Source of the DNA: Pseudomonadota bacterium
Lineage (GTDB): Bacteria; Pseudomonadota; Gammaproteobacteria; Xanthomonadales; Rhodanobacteraceae
Length of the DNA stretch: 53,989 bases
NCBI GenBank assembly: GCA_018240505.1
Contig: JAFEFQ010000256.1
Coordinates: 1-53,989, forward strand
Direction of reading: 5' to 3'
The stretch's first letter is position 1. Every line of letters begins with the position of its first letter. The notes beneath the pieces are model-generated. The model did not search any database. It saw nothing but the letters and a program-made list of their open reading frames with translations, and was not told where the DNA came from. Made by a program: the position numbers and the translations under genes. Shown here piece by piece: positions 34,418-43,948 of the stretch.

Positions 34418-36237
34418 TTCTTCTTCGGGATGTACAGATCGGTGATCGTCCCCTCGTACACCTCCGCCGCCATGCCGATCGACTCGCCCAGCGTCGGATG
34501 CGGATGCACGGTCAGGCCGATGTCGGCTGCTTCGCAACCCATTTCGATCGCGAGCGCGAGTTCGCAGATCAGGTCGCCCGCATTCACGCCGACGATGCCG
34601 GCGCCGATGATCTTGTGCGTGGCCTCGTCGAAGATCAGCTTGGTGAAGCCTTCGGTGCGCGCGATGCCGATCGCGCGGCCCGAGGCGGCCCACGGGAACT
34701 TGCCGATGCCGACCTTGATGCCCTTGGCCTTCGCCTCGCCTTCGGTGACGCCGACCCAGGCCACTTCGGGATCGGTGTAGGCCACGCTCGGAATCACGCG
34801 CGCGACGAACTCGCTCTTCTGCCCCGCACAGACTTCGGCGGCGACCTTACCCTCGTGCGTCGCCTTGTGCGCGAGCATCGGCTGGCCGACGAGGTCGCCG
34901 ATCGCGAAGATGTGCGGCACGTTCGTGCGCATCTGCTTGTCGACCGGAATAAAGCCGCGGTCGGTGACGGCGACGCCGGCCTTGTCCGCATCGATCTTCC
35001 TGCCGTTCGGCGCACGGCCGATCGCGACAAGCACGCGGTCGTAGAGCTGCGGCTCGGGTGCCTTCTCGCCTTCGAACGTGGCCTTCAGGCCGTCCTTGGT
35101 CGCCTCGATCTTCGCGACCTTCACCTTCAGATGGATGCCTGCGTAGCGCTTCGACAGACGCGTCGCGAGCGGCTTGACCAGGTCGGGATCGGCGCCGGGC
35201 ATCAGCTGATCCAACAGCTCGACCACGGTGACCTGCGCGCCGAGCGCGTCGTAGACGCAGGCCATTTCCAGACCTATGATGCCGCCGCCGACGACGAGCA
35301 GTTTTTTCGGCACGTCCTGCAGCAGCAGTGCGTCGGTCGAATCCATCATGCGCGGGTCGTCCCACGGGAAGCCCGGCAGCTTCACCGCCTGCGAGCCCGC
35401 GGCGATGATCGCCTTCTCGAAGTGGACGAGCTTCTTGCCGTCTGCCGTCTCGACTTCGATCTCGTTCGGCGACACGAACTTGCCCGTGCCCTGCACGACC
35501 GTCACCTTGCGCTGCTTGGCCATGCCGGCGAGGCCGCCGGTGAGCTGCGCGACGACCTTGTTCTTGAATCCGCCGAGCTTGCCGATGTCGATCTTCGGCG
35601 CGCCGAAGTCGATGCCGATGTCGGCGGCGTGGCTGGCCTCGTCGATCACCTTCGCCGCATGCAGCAGCGCCTTCGACGGAATGCAGCCGACGTTGAGGCA
35701 GACGCCGCCGAGCGTCGCATAGCGCTCGATCAGCACGGTGTTCATGCCGAGGTCGGCGCTGCGGAACGCGGCCGTGTAGCCGCCGGGACCGGAGCCGAGC
35801 ACGACGACCTGGCATTCGATATCGGCCTTGCGGCCCGAGGCGCCCGCGGCTTTCGGCGCCCCTTGCTTCACCTCTCCCTCCGGGAGAGATCGCGCCGCAG
35901 GCGCGGGTGAGGGAGAGGCATTTCCCGCCGCAGTAGCGCTCGCTGAAGCCCTTCCCTCATCCGCCCTTCGGGCACCTTCTCCCGGTGGGAGAAGGGAAGC
36001 ATCTGTTTCGAGAATCGCGACGACATGCCCCTCGGAAATCTCGTCGCCGAGCTTGACCTTGATTTCCTTGACCACGCCGGCGACCGAAGACGGCACTTCC
36101 ATCGTCGCCTTGTCCGATTCGAGCGTGACGAGGCCCTGGTCTTTCGTCACGGTGTCGCCCGGCTTGACCAGGATTTCGATGACGGGAACGTTGCTGTAGT
36201 CGCCGATATCGGGGACTTTGACTTCGGTGGTGGCCAT
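34414..36237 (-). CDS. lpdA: Dihydrolipoyl dehydrogenase with N-terminal lipoyl domain
   Basis: E3 subunit of the pyruvate dehydrogenase complex, 607 residues. Residues 1-80 are a lipoyl domain with Lys in ESDKATMEVPSS. A linker of about 55 residues, Ala/Gly/Pro/Glu-rich, is encoded by palindromic repeats. The flavoenzyme follows: VVLGSGPGGYTAAFRSADLG, redox pair Cys180 and Cys185 in GGVCLNVGCIPSKAL, second nucleotide site VVGGGIIGLEMA, FAIGDLVGQPML and the C-terminal catalytic HPHPTLGES. It reoxidises dihydrolipoyl groups of E2 with NAD+. A lipoyl-E3 fusion is known in related bacteria and some betaproteobacteria. It starts 15 bases after the aceF stop. Confidence 0.96.
   Translation of the reverse strand: MATTEVKVPDIGDYSNVPVIEILVKPGDTVTKDQGLVTLESDKATMEVPSSVAGVVKEIKVKLGDEISEGHVVAILETDASLLPPGEGARRADEGRASASATAAGNASPSPAPAARSLPEGEVKQGAPKAAGASGRKADIECQVVVLGSGPGGYTAAFRSADLGMNTVLIERYATLGGVCLNVGCIPSKALLHAAKVIDEASHAADIGIDFGAPKIDIGKLGGFKNKVVAQLTGGLAGMAKQRKVTVVQGTGKFVSPNEIEVETADGKKLVHFEKAIIAAGSQAVKLPGFPWDDPRMMDSTDALLLQDVPKKLLVVGGGIIGLEMACVYDALGAQVTVVELLDQLMPGADPDLVKPLATRLSKRYAGIHLKVKVAKIEATKDGLKATFEGEKAPEPQLYDRVLVAIGRAPNGRKIDADKAGVAVTDRGFIPVDKQMRTNVPHIFAIGDLVGQPMLAHKATHEGKVAAEVCAGQKSEFVARVIPSVAYTDPEVAWVGVTEGEAKAKGIKVGIGKFPWAASGRAIGIARTEGFTKLIFDEATHKIIGAGIVGVNAGDLICELALAIEMGCEAADIGLTVHPHPTLGESIGMAAEVYEGTITDLYIPKKK
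35866..36001. repeat. Palindromic repeats forming the lpdA interdomain linker
   Basis: Two repeat-like units lie in the coding sequence: CACCTCTCCC...GGTGAGGGAGAGG (about 35866-35921) and CTTCCCTCATCCGCCC-TTCGGGCACCTTCTCCC-GGTGGGAGAAGGG (about 35950-35999). They resemble intergenic palindromes common in this order. They are translated in frame as LLPPGEGARRADEGRAS and SPSPAPAARSLPEGEVK. Confidence 0.7.
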
Positions 36238-36252
36238 AGCTTCGGTCCTCGA

Positions 36253-37917
36253 TCAGAGCATCGCGCGGCGCATGTCGGCCAGCAACTGGCCCAGGTACGC
36301 GGTGAAGCGCGCGGCGAGCGCGCCGTCGATCACGCGATGGTCGTAGCTCAAGCTGAGCGGCAGGATCAGGCGCGGCTGGAACGCCTTGCCGTCCCAGACC
36401 GGCTTCATGGCCGACTTCGTGACTCCCAGAATCGCGACTTCGGGCGCATTCACAATGGGCGTGAACGAAGTGCCGCCGATGCCGCCGAGCGAGGAGATCG
36501 AGAAGCAGCCGCCCGACATTTCCGCGGGACCGAGCTTGCCGTCGCGCGCCTTCGCCGCGAGCGCGGAGATTTCCTTCGCGCTGTCGACGATGCCTTTCTT
36601 GTCGGCGTCCTTGAGCACCGGCACGACGAGGCCGTTCGGCGTGTCGGCGGCGAAGCCGATGTGGAAATACTTCTTCAGCACGAGGTTCTCGCCGCTCGCG
36701 TCGAGCGAGGCGTTGAACTGCGGGAACTTCTTCAACGCGGCGACGACGGCCTTGATCAGGAAGCCGAGCATGGTGAACTTGACGCCGGCCTTCTCGTATT
36801 CCTTGTTGAGCGCGACGCGCAGCGCTTCGAGTTCGGTGATGTCGGCGTCGTCGTTGTGGGTGACGTGCGGGATCATCACCCAGTTGCGCGCGAGGTTGGC
36901 GCCGGAAATCTTCTGGATGCGCGACAGCGGCTTGATCTCGACCTCGCCGAACTTGGCGAAATCGACCTTCGGCCACGGCAGCAGGTCGAGGCCCGCGCCG
37001 CCGCCGCCGGCCGCGGCCTTCGGCGCCGCGCCGCCGCTGGTGAGAACCTGCTTGACGTAGGCACGCACGTCCGACTTGGTGATGCGGCCCTTGCGCTCGC
37101 TGCCTTTCACGAGGCTGAGGTCGACGCCAAGCTCGCGCGCGATCATGCGTACGGACGGGCTGGCGTACGGCACCTTGTCCGGCATGACCGTGTCGGCGCC
37201 GAAGTTGATCGGCGGCGAGGCCGGGCTGCCCGACGCAACGACAGGCGCCGCTGGTGCAGGCATCGCAGCCGGCGCGGGCGCAGCTTGCACGGGCGCTGCG
37301 GCCTTCGCGGCCGCCGGAGCTGGCGCGGGAGCCGATGCGCCGCCCGCCGCTTCGATCAGCGCGACGACATGGCCTTCCGAGATTTCGTCGCCGACCTTGA
37401 CCTTGATCTCCTTCACCACGCCAGCGATCGAGGAAGGCACTTCCATCGTCGCCTTGTCGGATTCGAGCGTGACCAAGCCCTGATCCTTGCTCACAGTGTC
37501 GCCGACCTTGACCAGAATTTCGATGACAGGCACGCCGGTGTAGTCGCCGATATCGGGCACCTTGGCTTCCTGCACGCCGCCGCCCGCGGCAGCCGCCGGA
37601 GCCGGCGCTGGCGCTTCGGCTTTCGCCGCGGCAGCCGGGGCGGCCTTCGCCGCGACCGGCGCAGGAGCGGCGGCATCGCCGCTTTCGATCAGAGCGACGA
37701 CGTGGCCTTCGGAGATCTCGTCGCCGAGCTTGACCTTGATTTCCTTCACCACGCCGGCGACCGAGGAAGGCACTTCCATCGTCGCCTTGTCCGATTCGAG
37801 GGTGACCAGGCCCTGGTCCTTCGTCACGGTGTCGCCCGGCTTGACCAGGATCTCGATCACCGGCACGTTGGTGTAATCGCCGATATCCGGCACCTTGGCT
37901 GCTACGACTTCGGCCAT
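36253..37917 (-). CDS. aceF: Pyruvate dehydrogenase E2, dihydrolipoyl acetyltransferase
   Basis: A 554-residue E2 core protein. Two lipoyl domains with lipoylated Lys44 and Lys155 (both ESDKATMEVPSS), joined by Ala/Pro-rich flexible linkers; then the E1/E3-binding domain (YASPSVRMIARELGVDLSLV, about 250-290) and the acetyltransferase domain ending in SYDHRVIDGA with catalytic His527. It moves acetyl groups from E1 to CoA. The linker Gly/Ala/Pro content and two rather than three lipoyl domains fit this order. The ATG follows GGAGGGAG. lpdA is next in the operon; aceE is not upstream, where phoA lies instead. Confidence 0.96.
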   Translation of the reverse strand: MAEVVAAKVPDIGDYTNVPVIEILVKPGDTVTKDQGLVTLESDKATMEVPSSVAGVVKEIKVKLGDEISEGHVVALIESGDAAAPAPVAAKAAPAAAAKAEAPAPAPAAAAGGGVQEAKVPDIGDYTGVPVIEILVKVGDTVSKDQGLVTLESDKATMEVPSSIAGVVKEIKVKVGDEISEGHVVALIEAAGGASAPAPAPAAAKAAAPVQAAPAPAAMPAPAAPVVASGSPASPPINFGADTVMPDKVPYASPSVRMIARELGVDLSLVKGSERKGRITKSDVRAYVKQVLTSGGAAPKAAAGGGGAGLDLLPWPKVDFAKFGEVEIKPLSRIQKISGANLARNWVMIPHVTHNDDADITELEALRVALNKEYEKAGVKFTMLGFLIKAVVAALKKFPQFNASLDASGENLVLKKYFHIGFAADTPNGLVVPVLKDADKKGIVDSAKEISALAAKARDGKLGPAEMSGGCFSISSLGGIGGTSFTPIVNAPEVAILGVTKSAMKPVWDGKAFQPRLILPLSLSYDHRVIDGALAARFTAYLGQLLADMRRAML

Positions 37918-38116
37918 GCTCCCTCCTCCAGACGGCGCGTGGGCCGCCGAGGGCGCCGCGCCGGTCACGACTGTTGACGAAAACGCGGCCTCAGCCGCTT
38001 CGCCATGATAGTGCGAATGAGGAGAATTGCACCCGGCGCGCGACAATTTTCCCGCGCCCGGCGCGAATGACCCCACGCGGCGTCCATGCAGCGTACGCTC
38101 AACCCGGGCACGCGAA

Positions 38117-39874
38117 TCAATGCGCCGCGGCGGCCGTCGCGCGCAGCTTGCTGTACTCCGGCAGTTCCACCGGCACGCCGTCGGCATTGCAACTGCCGAG
38201 CGCGCAGAGTTGCCTGCGGATCGGCTCGTTCGCCTGCGCCATCAGATGGAACAGCGCGTTCTGTTCGAGCGAGCCGTGCACCGCGGCCGCGCCGGGGCCG
38301 CGCGCGAACACGGCGACGTCGTCGCCGCTGTGCGTTTCCGAACCGAGCGGCACGACCGATTCCTGCATGTAGTCCGGCGCCTCGGTGTCGATCTGGTCGA
38401 GATCGGGGCGGCCCTTTTTCGCCGCGAAGAACGCGGTCGCGTTGTGCGGATACTTCTTCGCGCCCTCCGCTTCGCGGTCGGTTTCGCCGGCATAGCCGGG
38501 GCCGTTGGCGTAGCCGAGCGTGGTGAACGAGCGGCCGATCGCGTCGCGCGCGAGTTCCTTGGTCGGTGCGCCCTCGCCGCTCGATCCGCGCAGTTTGCCG
38601 AGAATCGGGTTGCCGCGGTTGGCATAGCCGGCGAACGTCATCGTGTGCGAGTGGTCGGCGGTGACGAGGATCAGCGTGTCGTCCGCGCTGGTCAGTTCGC
38701 TCGCCGCGCGGATCGCGTCGGAGAACGCGATCGTTTCGGTCAACGCGCGATAGGCGTTGCCCGCGTGGTGGCCGTGGTCGATGCGGCCGCCTTCGACCAT
38801 CAGAAAAAATCCATTCCGATTATCTTTGAGTACGTTGATCGCAGCCCGAGTCATGTCGGCCAGACTCGGCTCCTTCACCGGCTTGTCGAGCGTGCGTTCG
38901 TACTCGTACTGCATGTGCTCGGGATTGAACAGGCCAAGCAGGTGCTTCGTTTTCGCCGGATCGATCTTGGCGAGCTGCTCGGCGTTCCAGACATAGGCCG
39001 CGCCGGGCCTGGCCTGCCATTCCTTGATCAGGTCGCGCTTGTCCAGGCGCTTGCCGATCAGGCCGTCGTACTGCGGGTCGGGCTGCGGCGCCGGCATGAA
39101 CTCGGTGCGACCGCCGCCGAGCGCGACGTTGAGGCCGCCGCCGAACGGGAACTCGACGAGCTGGCGCGCGAAGTCGACGCAGCCCTGCTCGCGCGCCTCG
39201 TCCGGCATCGCCATGTCGTATTCCCAGTCGCGCTCGGGCAGGTGGCCGTAGGTCGCGGCCGGGGTCGCGTGGGTGATGCGCGTCGTCGTCACCGCGCCGG
39301 TCGCCATGCCGGCGCGCGCGGCAAGCTCGAGCGCGGTCACGGCCTCGTTGCCCTGCGCGCCCTTGCAGTCGCCACGCTTGCCGAGCTGGTTGACGCCGAT
39401 CACGCCTGAGCGCGTCTTGATGCCGGTCATGATCGCGGTCATCGTGCCCGCGGAATCGGGTGTCTGGAAATCGGTCGTGTAGGTGCGCGACAGCGCGGTG
39501 TACGGGAAGGTCTCGAAGCTCAGCCGGTTCTCTTCACCCGATTGGCCCTTGCGCTGGCCCTCGAGGATGCGCGCCGCGGCGATCGTCGCCGCGCTCATGC
39601 CGTCGCCGAGAAACACTATGACATTTCTCGCCTGCGGCGAGGCGATGACGTTCTTCGCCTTCGATTTCGCCGGAGCAAGATCGGCGCGGTTCGCCGCCGC
39701 GGCCGCCGCGCCGGCGCGGAACCACCATGCCGGCGTCTCGCCGTCGGGATGCTTGACCGTGGCGACGTCGATCGCCTGCGCTGGGCCGTTTTTCGCCGCA
39801 GCGGCAACGCCGGCGCCGAGCAGGACACAGAGACCGGCCGCGGCGACAGCGGCCAGATTGAGCGGACGAGACAT
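38117..39874 (-). CDS. phoA: Alkaline phosphatase, PhoA family
   Basis: A 585-residue exported phosphomonoesterase. Signal peptide MSRPLNLAAVAAAGLCVLLGAGVAAA. Metal and active-site residues are visible: Asp91 in VFLGDGMS, nucleophile Ser141 in TPDSAGTMTA, GGGRTEF, VEGGRIDHGHHAGNA and VTADHSHTMTF, plus the late SETHSGDDVAVFARGP. Longer than E. coli PhoA with a Lys/Ala-rich N-terminal extension. It releases phosphate from monoesters outside the cytoplasm. No Pho box is evident upstream. A copy of the dispersed repeat lies just upstream. At 38806-38830 a run of rare AT-rich codons encodes VLKDNRNGFFLM. Confidence 0.93.
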   Translation of the reverse strand: MSRPLNLAAVAAAGLCVLLGAGVAAAAKNGPAQAIDVATVKHPDGETPAWWFRAGAAAAAANRADLAPAKSKAKNVIASPQARNVIVFLGDGMSAATIAAARILEGQRKGQSGEENRLSFETFPYTALSRTYTTDFQTPDSAGTMTAIMTGIKTRSGVIGVNQLGKRGDCKGAQGNEAVTALELAARAGMATGAVTTTRITHATPAATYGHLPERDWEYDMAMPDEAREQGCVDFARQLVEFPFGGGLNVALGGGRTEFMPAPQPDPQYDGLIGKRLDKRDLIKEWQARPGAAYVWNAEQLAKIDPAKTKHLLGLFNPEHMQYEYERTLDKPVKEPSLADMTRAAINVLKDNRNGFFLMVEGGRIDHGHHAGNAYRALTETIAFSDAIRAASELTSADDTLILVTADHSHTMTFAGYANRGNPILGKLRGSSGEGAPTKELARDAIGRSFTTLGYANGPGYAGETDREAEGAKKYPHNATAFFAAKKGRPDLDQIDTEAPDYMQESVVPLGSETHSGDDVAVFARGPGAAAVHGSLEQNALFHLMAQANEPIRRQLCALGSCNADGVPVELPEYSKLRATAAAAH

Positions 39875-39996
39875 GAGCGGATCCCTTTCAAAGGCAATCC
39901 GCAGATTATCGACACGATTGTGACGGTTTGACGAAACCTCGCCCGCGCCGCGGCGAGCCGGTCCGCGGCGCGGGGCGTGATGAACTACGGGCGCGG

Positions 39997-40185
39997 CGAA
40001 AAACCGTTGCGAGCGAAGAGCCGATCTTGTCCAGGATCGGGCGCGACGCCGGAGCGCAGGAACCGGTGCATGCGCACGAGTATGTGAGGATGACTCGTCG
40101 CATCCGCGACTCGCCCTTCGGGCCATTCGCTGCGCGAATGTTCGCTTCGGCATCCTGCCCCGCAGTTCGAGCACCGCCGGCGCGC
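39997..40185 (-). repeat. Dispersed ~190-bp intergenic repeat, copy B
   Basis: Reverse-complement partner of 19256-19443. It keeps the CATTCGC-GCA-GCGAATG hairpin and both ends; the centre differs but again forms a short stem (GTGC-GCAT-GCAC on the minus strand). It lies between the duplicated secreted protein gene and phoA, in their orientation. The 343-base gap 39875-40217 holds nothing else that I can see. Confidence 0.88.
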
Positions 40186-40217
40186 AACATCGAACGGAGC
40201 AGGTTTTTCGAGGCGCC

Positions 40218-40814
40218 CTACGGTGTCGTCGCGCGCAGCGTGTCGTTGTGCTTCTTGTTGTGGATGCGCGCGCTCTGGCGGTTTTCCCTGCCCTGGATGC
40301 GCGCCTGCTCGCCGGCACCGACATGGCCGTTCGCACCCGCACGCGCCTCGGCGCGGTCGACGTGCGCCTGGCCGCGCTCGAGCGAGCCGACCTCCTTGTT
40401 GCTCAGCTCTCCGGAACGCACGCCCTGGTGGATGCGCGCCTCCTGGTTGACGTTGCGTTGCACGTCGGCCTGCATGCGCTGCGAAGAGACGGAGTTCGGG
40501 TTGCCGGTCACCGCGTTGTGCTTGTCCTTGGTGATGGCGGCGCTGGCGCGGTTCTGCTCGCGCTGGATCTGCGCCTTCTCGCCGGCGCTGAGCTTGCCGT
40601 CCTTCATGTCGCGCGCTTCGGTGGCGTCGATGCGCCGCTCCTGGCGTTCCAGGCCGGCGGCTTCCTTCGTCGACAGCTGGCCGGACTGCAGGCCCTGCTC
40701 GATGCGTTTCTGCTGATCCGTGTCGCGCGCGGTTTCGCTCGCGGCATTCTGCGCGTGCGCGCCGAACGAAAGCAGGACGGCGGCGATGGTCGTGGCGATC
40801 AGTTTGCGTTGCAT
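40218..40814 (-). CDS. Secreted protein with two 64-residue repeats
   Basis: A 198-residue exported protein: signal peptide MQRKLIATTIAAVLLSFGAHA, then two diverged copies of one unit at residues 37-100 and 127-190. Each runs R-I-x-Q-G-x-x-S-G-x-L-S-x-K-E-x-x-x-L-E-R, a middle R/V-D-x-x-E-A-R, G-x-x-x-A-G-E-x-A-x-I-Q and R-E-x-N-R-x-S-A-x-I-x-x-x-K-H-N. The unit is all helical and Gln/Glu/Arg-rich. Similar unnamed periplasmic proteins occur in this order and in Burkholderiales; the N-x-G-x-x-x-x-G-E pieces might bind ions, which is speculation. No partner genes. Confidence 0.75.
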   Translation of the reverse strand: MQRKLIATTIAAVLLSFGAHAQNAASETARDTDQQKRIEQGLQSGQLSTKEAAGLERQERRIDATEARDMKDGKLSAGEKAQIQREQNRASAAITKDKHNAVTGNPNSVSSQRMQADVQRNVNQEARIHQGVRSGELSNKEVGSLERGQAHVDRAEARAGANGHVGAGEQARIQGRENRQSARIHNKKHNDTLRATTP

Positions 40815-41004
40815 GTGGATTCTCCCTTGGCGGTGGTGGAGGCGCAGCGGGGCTGCGCACGATCCGCAACAACGAGGCTCGTCGCGGCGCGTTGACAGGG
40901 AACGCTGAAGCCCGGCCAAACGGCGAAACGCGCGCACGGCGCTGTCATCCGATCGGCGCGTCGTCCGTTAGAGGTCGTACCTCTCCTCGGCGCCGCACAC
41001 GGAC

Positions 41005-42528
<1,524 letters not shown>

Positions 42529-42536
42529 GTGCCACG

Positions 42537-43736
42537 ATGAACCGCCGCCACTTTCTTCGCCTCACCGCCACAACTTCGGCGCTGCCGCTGCTCACCACGG
42601 CCGGACGCCTGTTCGCCGCATCGCTTTCCTCGCCGCGCTTCCTGCTCGTGTTCCTGCGCGGCGGCTACGACTGCGCGAACCTGCTCGTGCCGTATGCGAG
42701 CGATTTCTACTACGCCTCGCGGCCGAACATCGCCGTGCCGCGACCCGATCCGAAATCCGACAGCGGCACACTCGCACTGGACAGCGACTGGGCCTTGACG
42801 CCCGGGCTTCGCAACTCGATCGGCGAGATGTATAAAAACAAACAGGTCGCCTTCGTGCCGTTCGCCGGCACCGACGATCTCTCGCGCAGCCATTTCGAAA
42901 CGCAGGACAACATCGAACGCGGCGAGCCGACGCAGGCGCGTGGCGAGTTCAACTCGGGCTTTATGGCGCGCCTGTCCAGCACGCTGACGGGCAAAGCGGC
43001 ACCGATCGCGTTCACCGATGCGTTGCCGCTGACGTTCCGCGGCGCGAGCGACATCCCGAACATCTCGCTCAAATCCGTGGGCAAGCCGGACTACGACGAT
43101 CGCCAGGCCGCGATCCTCACCTCGATGTACCAAGGCCACCGCCTGCAGGGCGCGGTCAACGACGGCCTCGAACTGCGCGCGCATGTCGCGAAGGAGTTCG
43201 AGACCGAGATGAACCAGGCCAATCGCGGCGCGGTCAGCGCGCGAGGTTTCGCGGTCGAGGCGCAGCGCATCGCCAAGCTCATGCGCGATGAGTACCGGCT
43301 CGGCTTTGTCGACATCGGCGGCTGGGACACGCACGTCAACGAGGGCGGCGAGAAGGGCCAGCTCGCCTACAACCTCGCCAACCTCGGCGACGGCCTCAAG
43401 GCGTTTGCACAGGAACTCGGCAACGAATGGAAGAACACCGTCGTCGTCGTCGTCTCCGAATTCGGCCGCACCTTCCGCGAGAACGGCAACCGCGGCACCG
43501 ACCACGGTCACGGCTCGGTCTACTGGGTACTTGGCGGCGGCATCGACGGCGGCCGTATTGCTGGCGAGCAGGTCAAGGTGCAGCAGTCCACGCTCAACCA
43601 GAACCGCGACTACCCCGTGCTCAACGACTACCGCAGCCTGCTCGCGGGCATGTACCTGCGCATGTGGGGGCTGTCGCCCGCGCAACTGACCAAGGTGTTT
43701 CCCGAGACCAGGGCAAGCGATTTGAAGCTCGTGTAG
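42537..43736 (+). CDS. DUF1501-family Tat-exported protein
   Basis: A 399-residue protein of the DUF1501 (sulfatase/alkaline phosphatase-like fold) family. The N-terminus MNRRHFLRLTATTSALPLLTT is a twin-arginine signal. Typical motifs: FLLVFLRGGYDCANLLVPY (G-G-x-D), DLSRSHFETQDNIERG, VDIGGWDTHVNEGGEKG, VVVVSEFGRTFRENGNRGTDHGHGSVY split at the T-D-H-G-H-G metal-like cluster, and the C-terminal LNDYRSLLAGMYLRMWGLS. The H/D clusters match the metal ligands of the phosphatase superfamily; no activity is established. Translated after DUF1800, with which it forms a conserved pair. Confidence 0.93.
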   Translation: MNRRHFLRLTATTSALPLLTTAGRLFAASLSSPRFLLVFLRGGYDCANLLVPYASDFYYASRPNIAVPRPDPKSDSGTLALDSDWALTPGLRNSIGEMYKNKQVAFVPFAGTDDLSRSHFETQDNIERGEPTQARGEFNSGFMARLSSTLTGKAAPIAFTDALPLTFRGASDIPNISLKSVGKPDYDDRQAAILTSMYQGHRLQGAVNDGLELRAHVAKEFETEMNQANRGAVSARGFAVEAQRIAKLMRDEYRLGFVDIGGWDTHVNEGGEKGQLAYNLANLGDGLKAFAQELGNEWKNTVVVVVSEFGRTFRENGNRGTDHGHGSVYWVLGGGIDGGRIAGEQVKVQQSTLNQNRDYPVLNDYRSLLAGMYLRMWGLSPAQLTKVFPETRASDLKLV

Positions 43737-43902
43737 GCGGTTGCCGCACGGATGCCGATATCGCCGCGGCTTCGGTGCCGCGACGCATCCGCATCGCATC
43801 GGTCATCCACGAGAACTCGCCGGGCTCGGCAATGATCCGGCCGTTGCCTTGCAGCCCGATTTCCAGCACCGGCATCGTCGTACCCGTGATCTTCGCTTTC
43901 AT
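43737..43902 (-). pseudogene. Truncated AIM24/TIGR00266-family gene remnant
   Basis: From an ATG at 43902, with AGAGGG six bases upstream, the minus strand reads MKAKITGTTMPVLEIGLQGN, then GRIIAEPGEFSWMTDAMRMRR. This is the N-terminus of the AIM24 (TIGR00266) family: M-K-x-x-I-x-G-T-x-M-P-V-L-E, then E-x-G-E-x-S-W-M. After about 38 residues similarity stops and the frame runs into the 3' end of the DUF1501 gene on the other strand. The normal protein is more than 200 residues, so this is a 5' remnant. The frame stays open to 43621 but the later part is antisense to DUF1501. Confidence 0.65.
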
Positions 43903-43948
43903 GAAACCCTCTGTCGTGGATTTGCCGCGGAATGCGGATCGTGCTGCG

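Noticed and set aside
38117..40342. A longer phoA with about 155 more N-terminal residues
   Set aside because: The extension passes through the dispersed repeat; the ATG at 39874 begins with a clear signal peptide.
43621..43736. C-terminal half of the open frame beginning with the AIM24 remnant
   Set aside because: It is antisense to the conserved DUF1501 C-terminus and has no similarity to AIM24.
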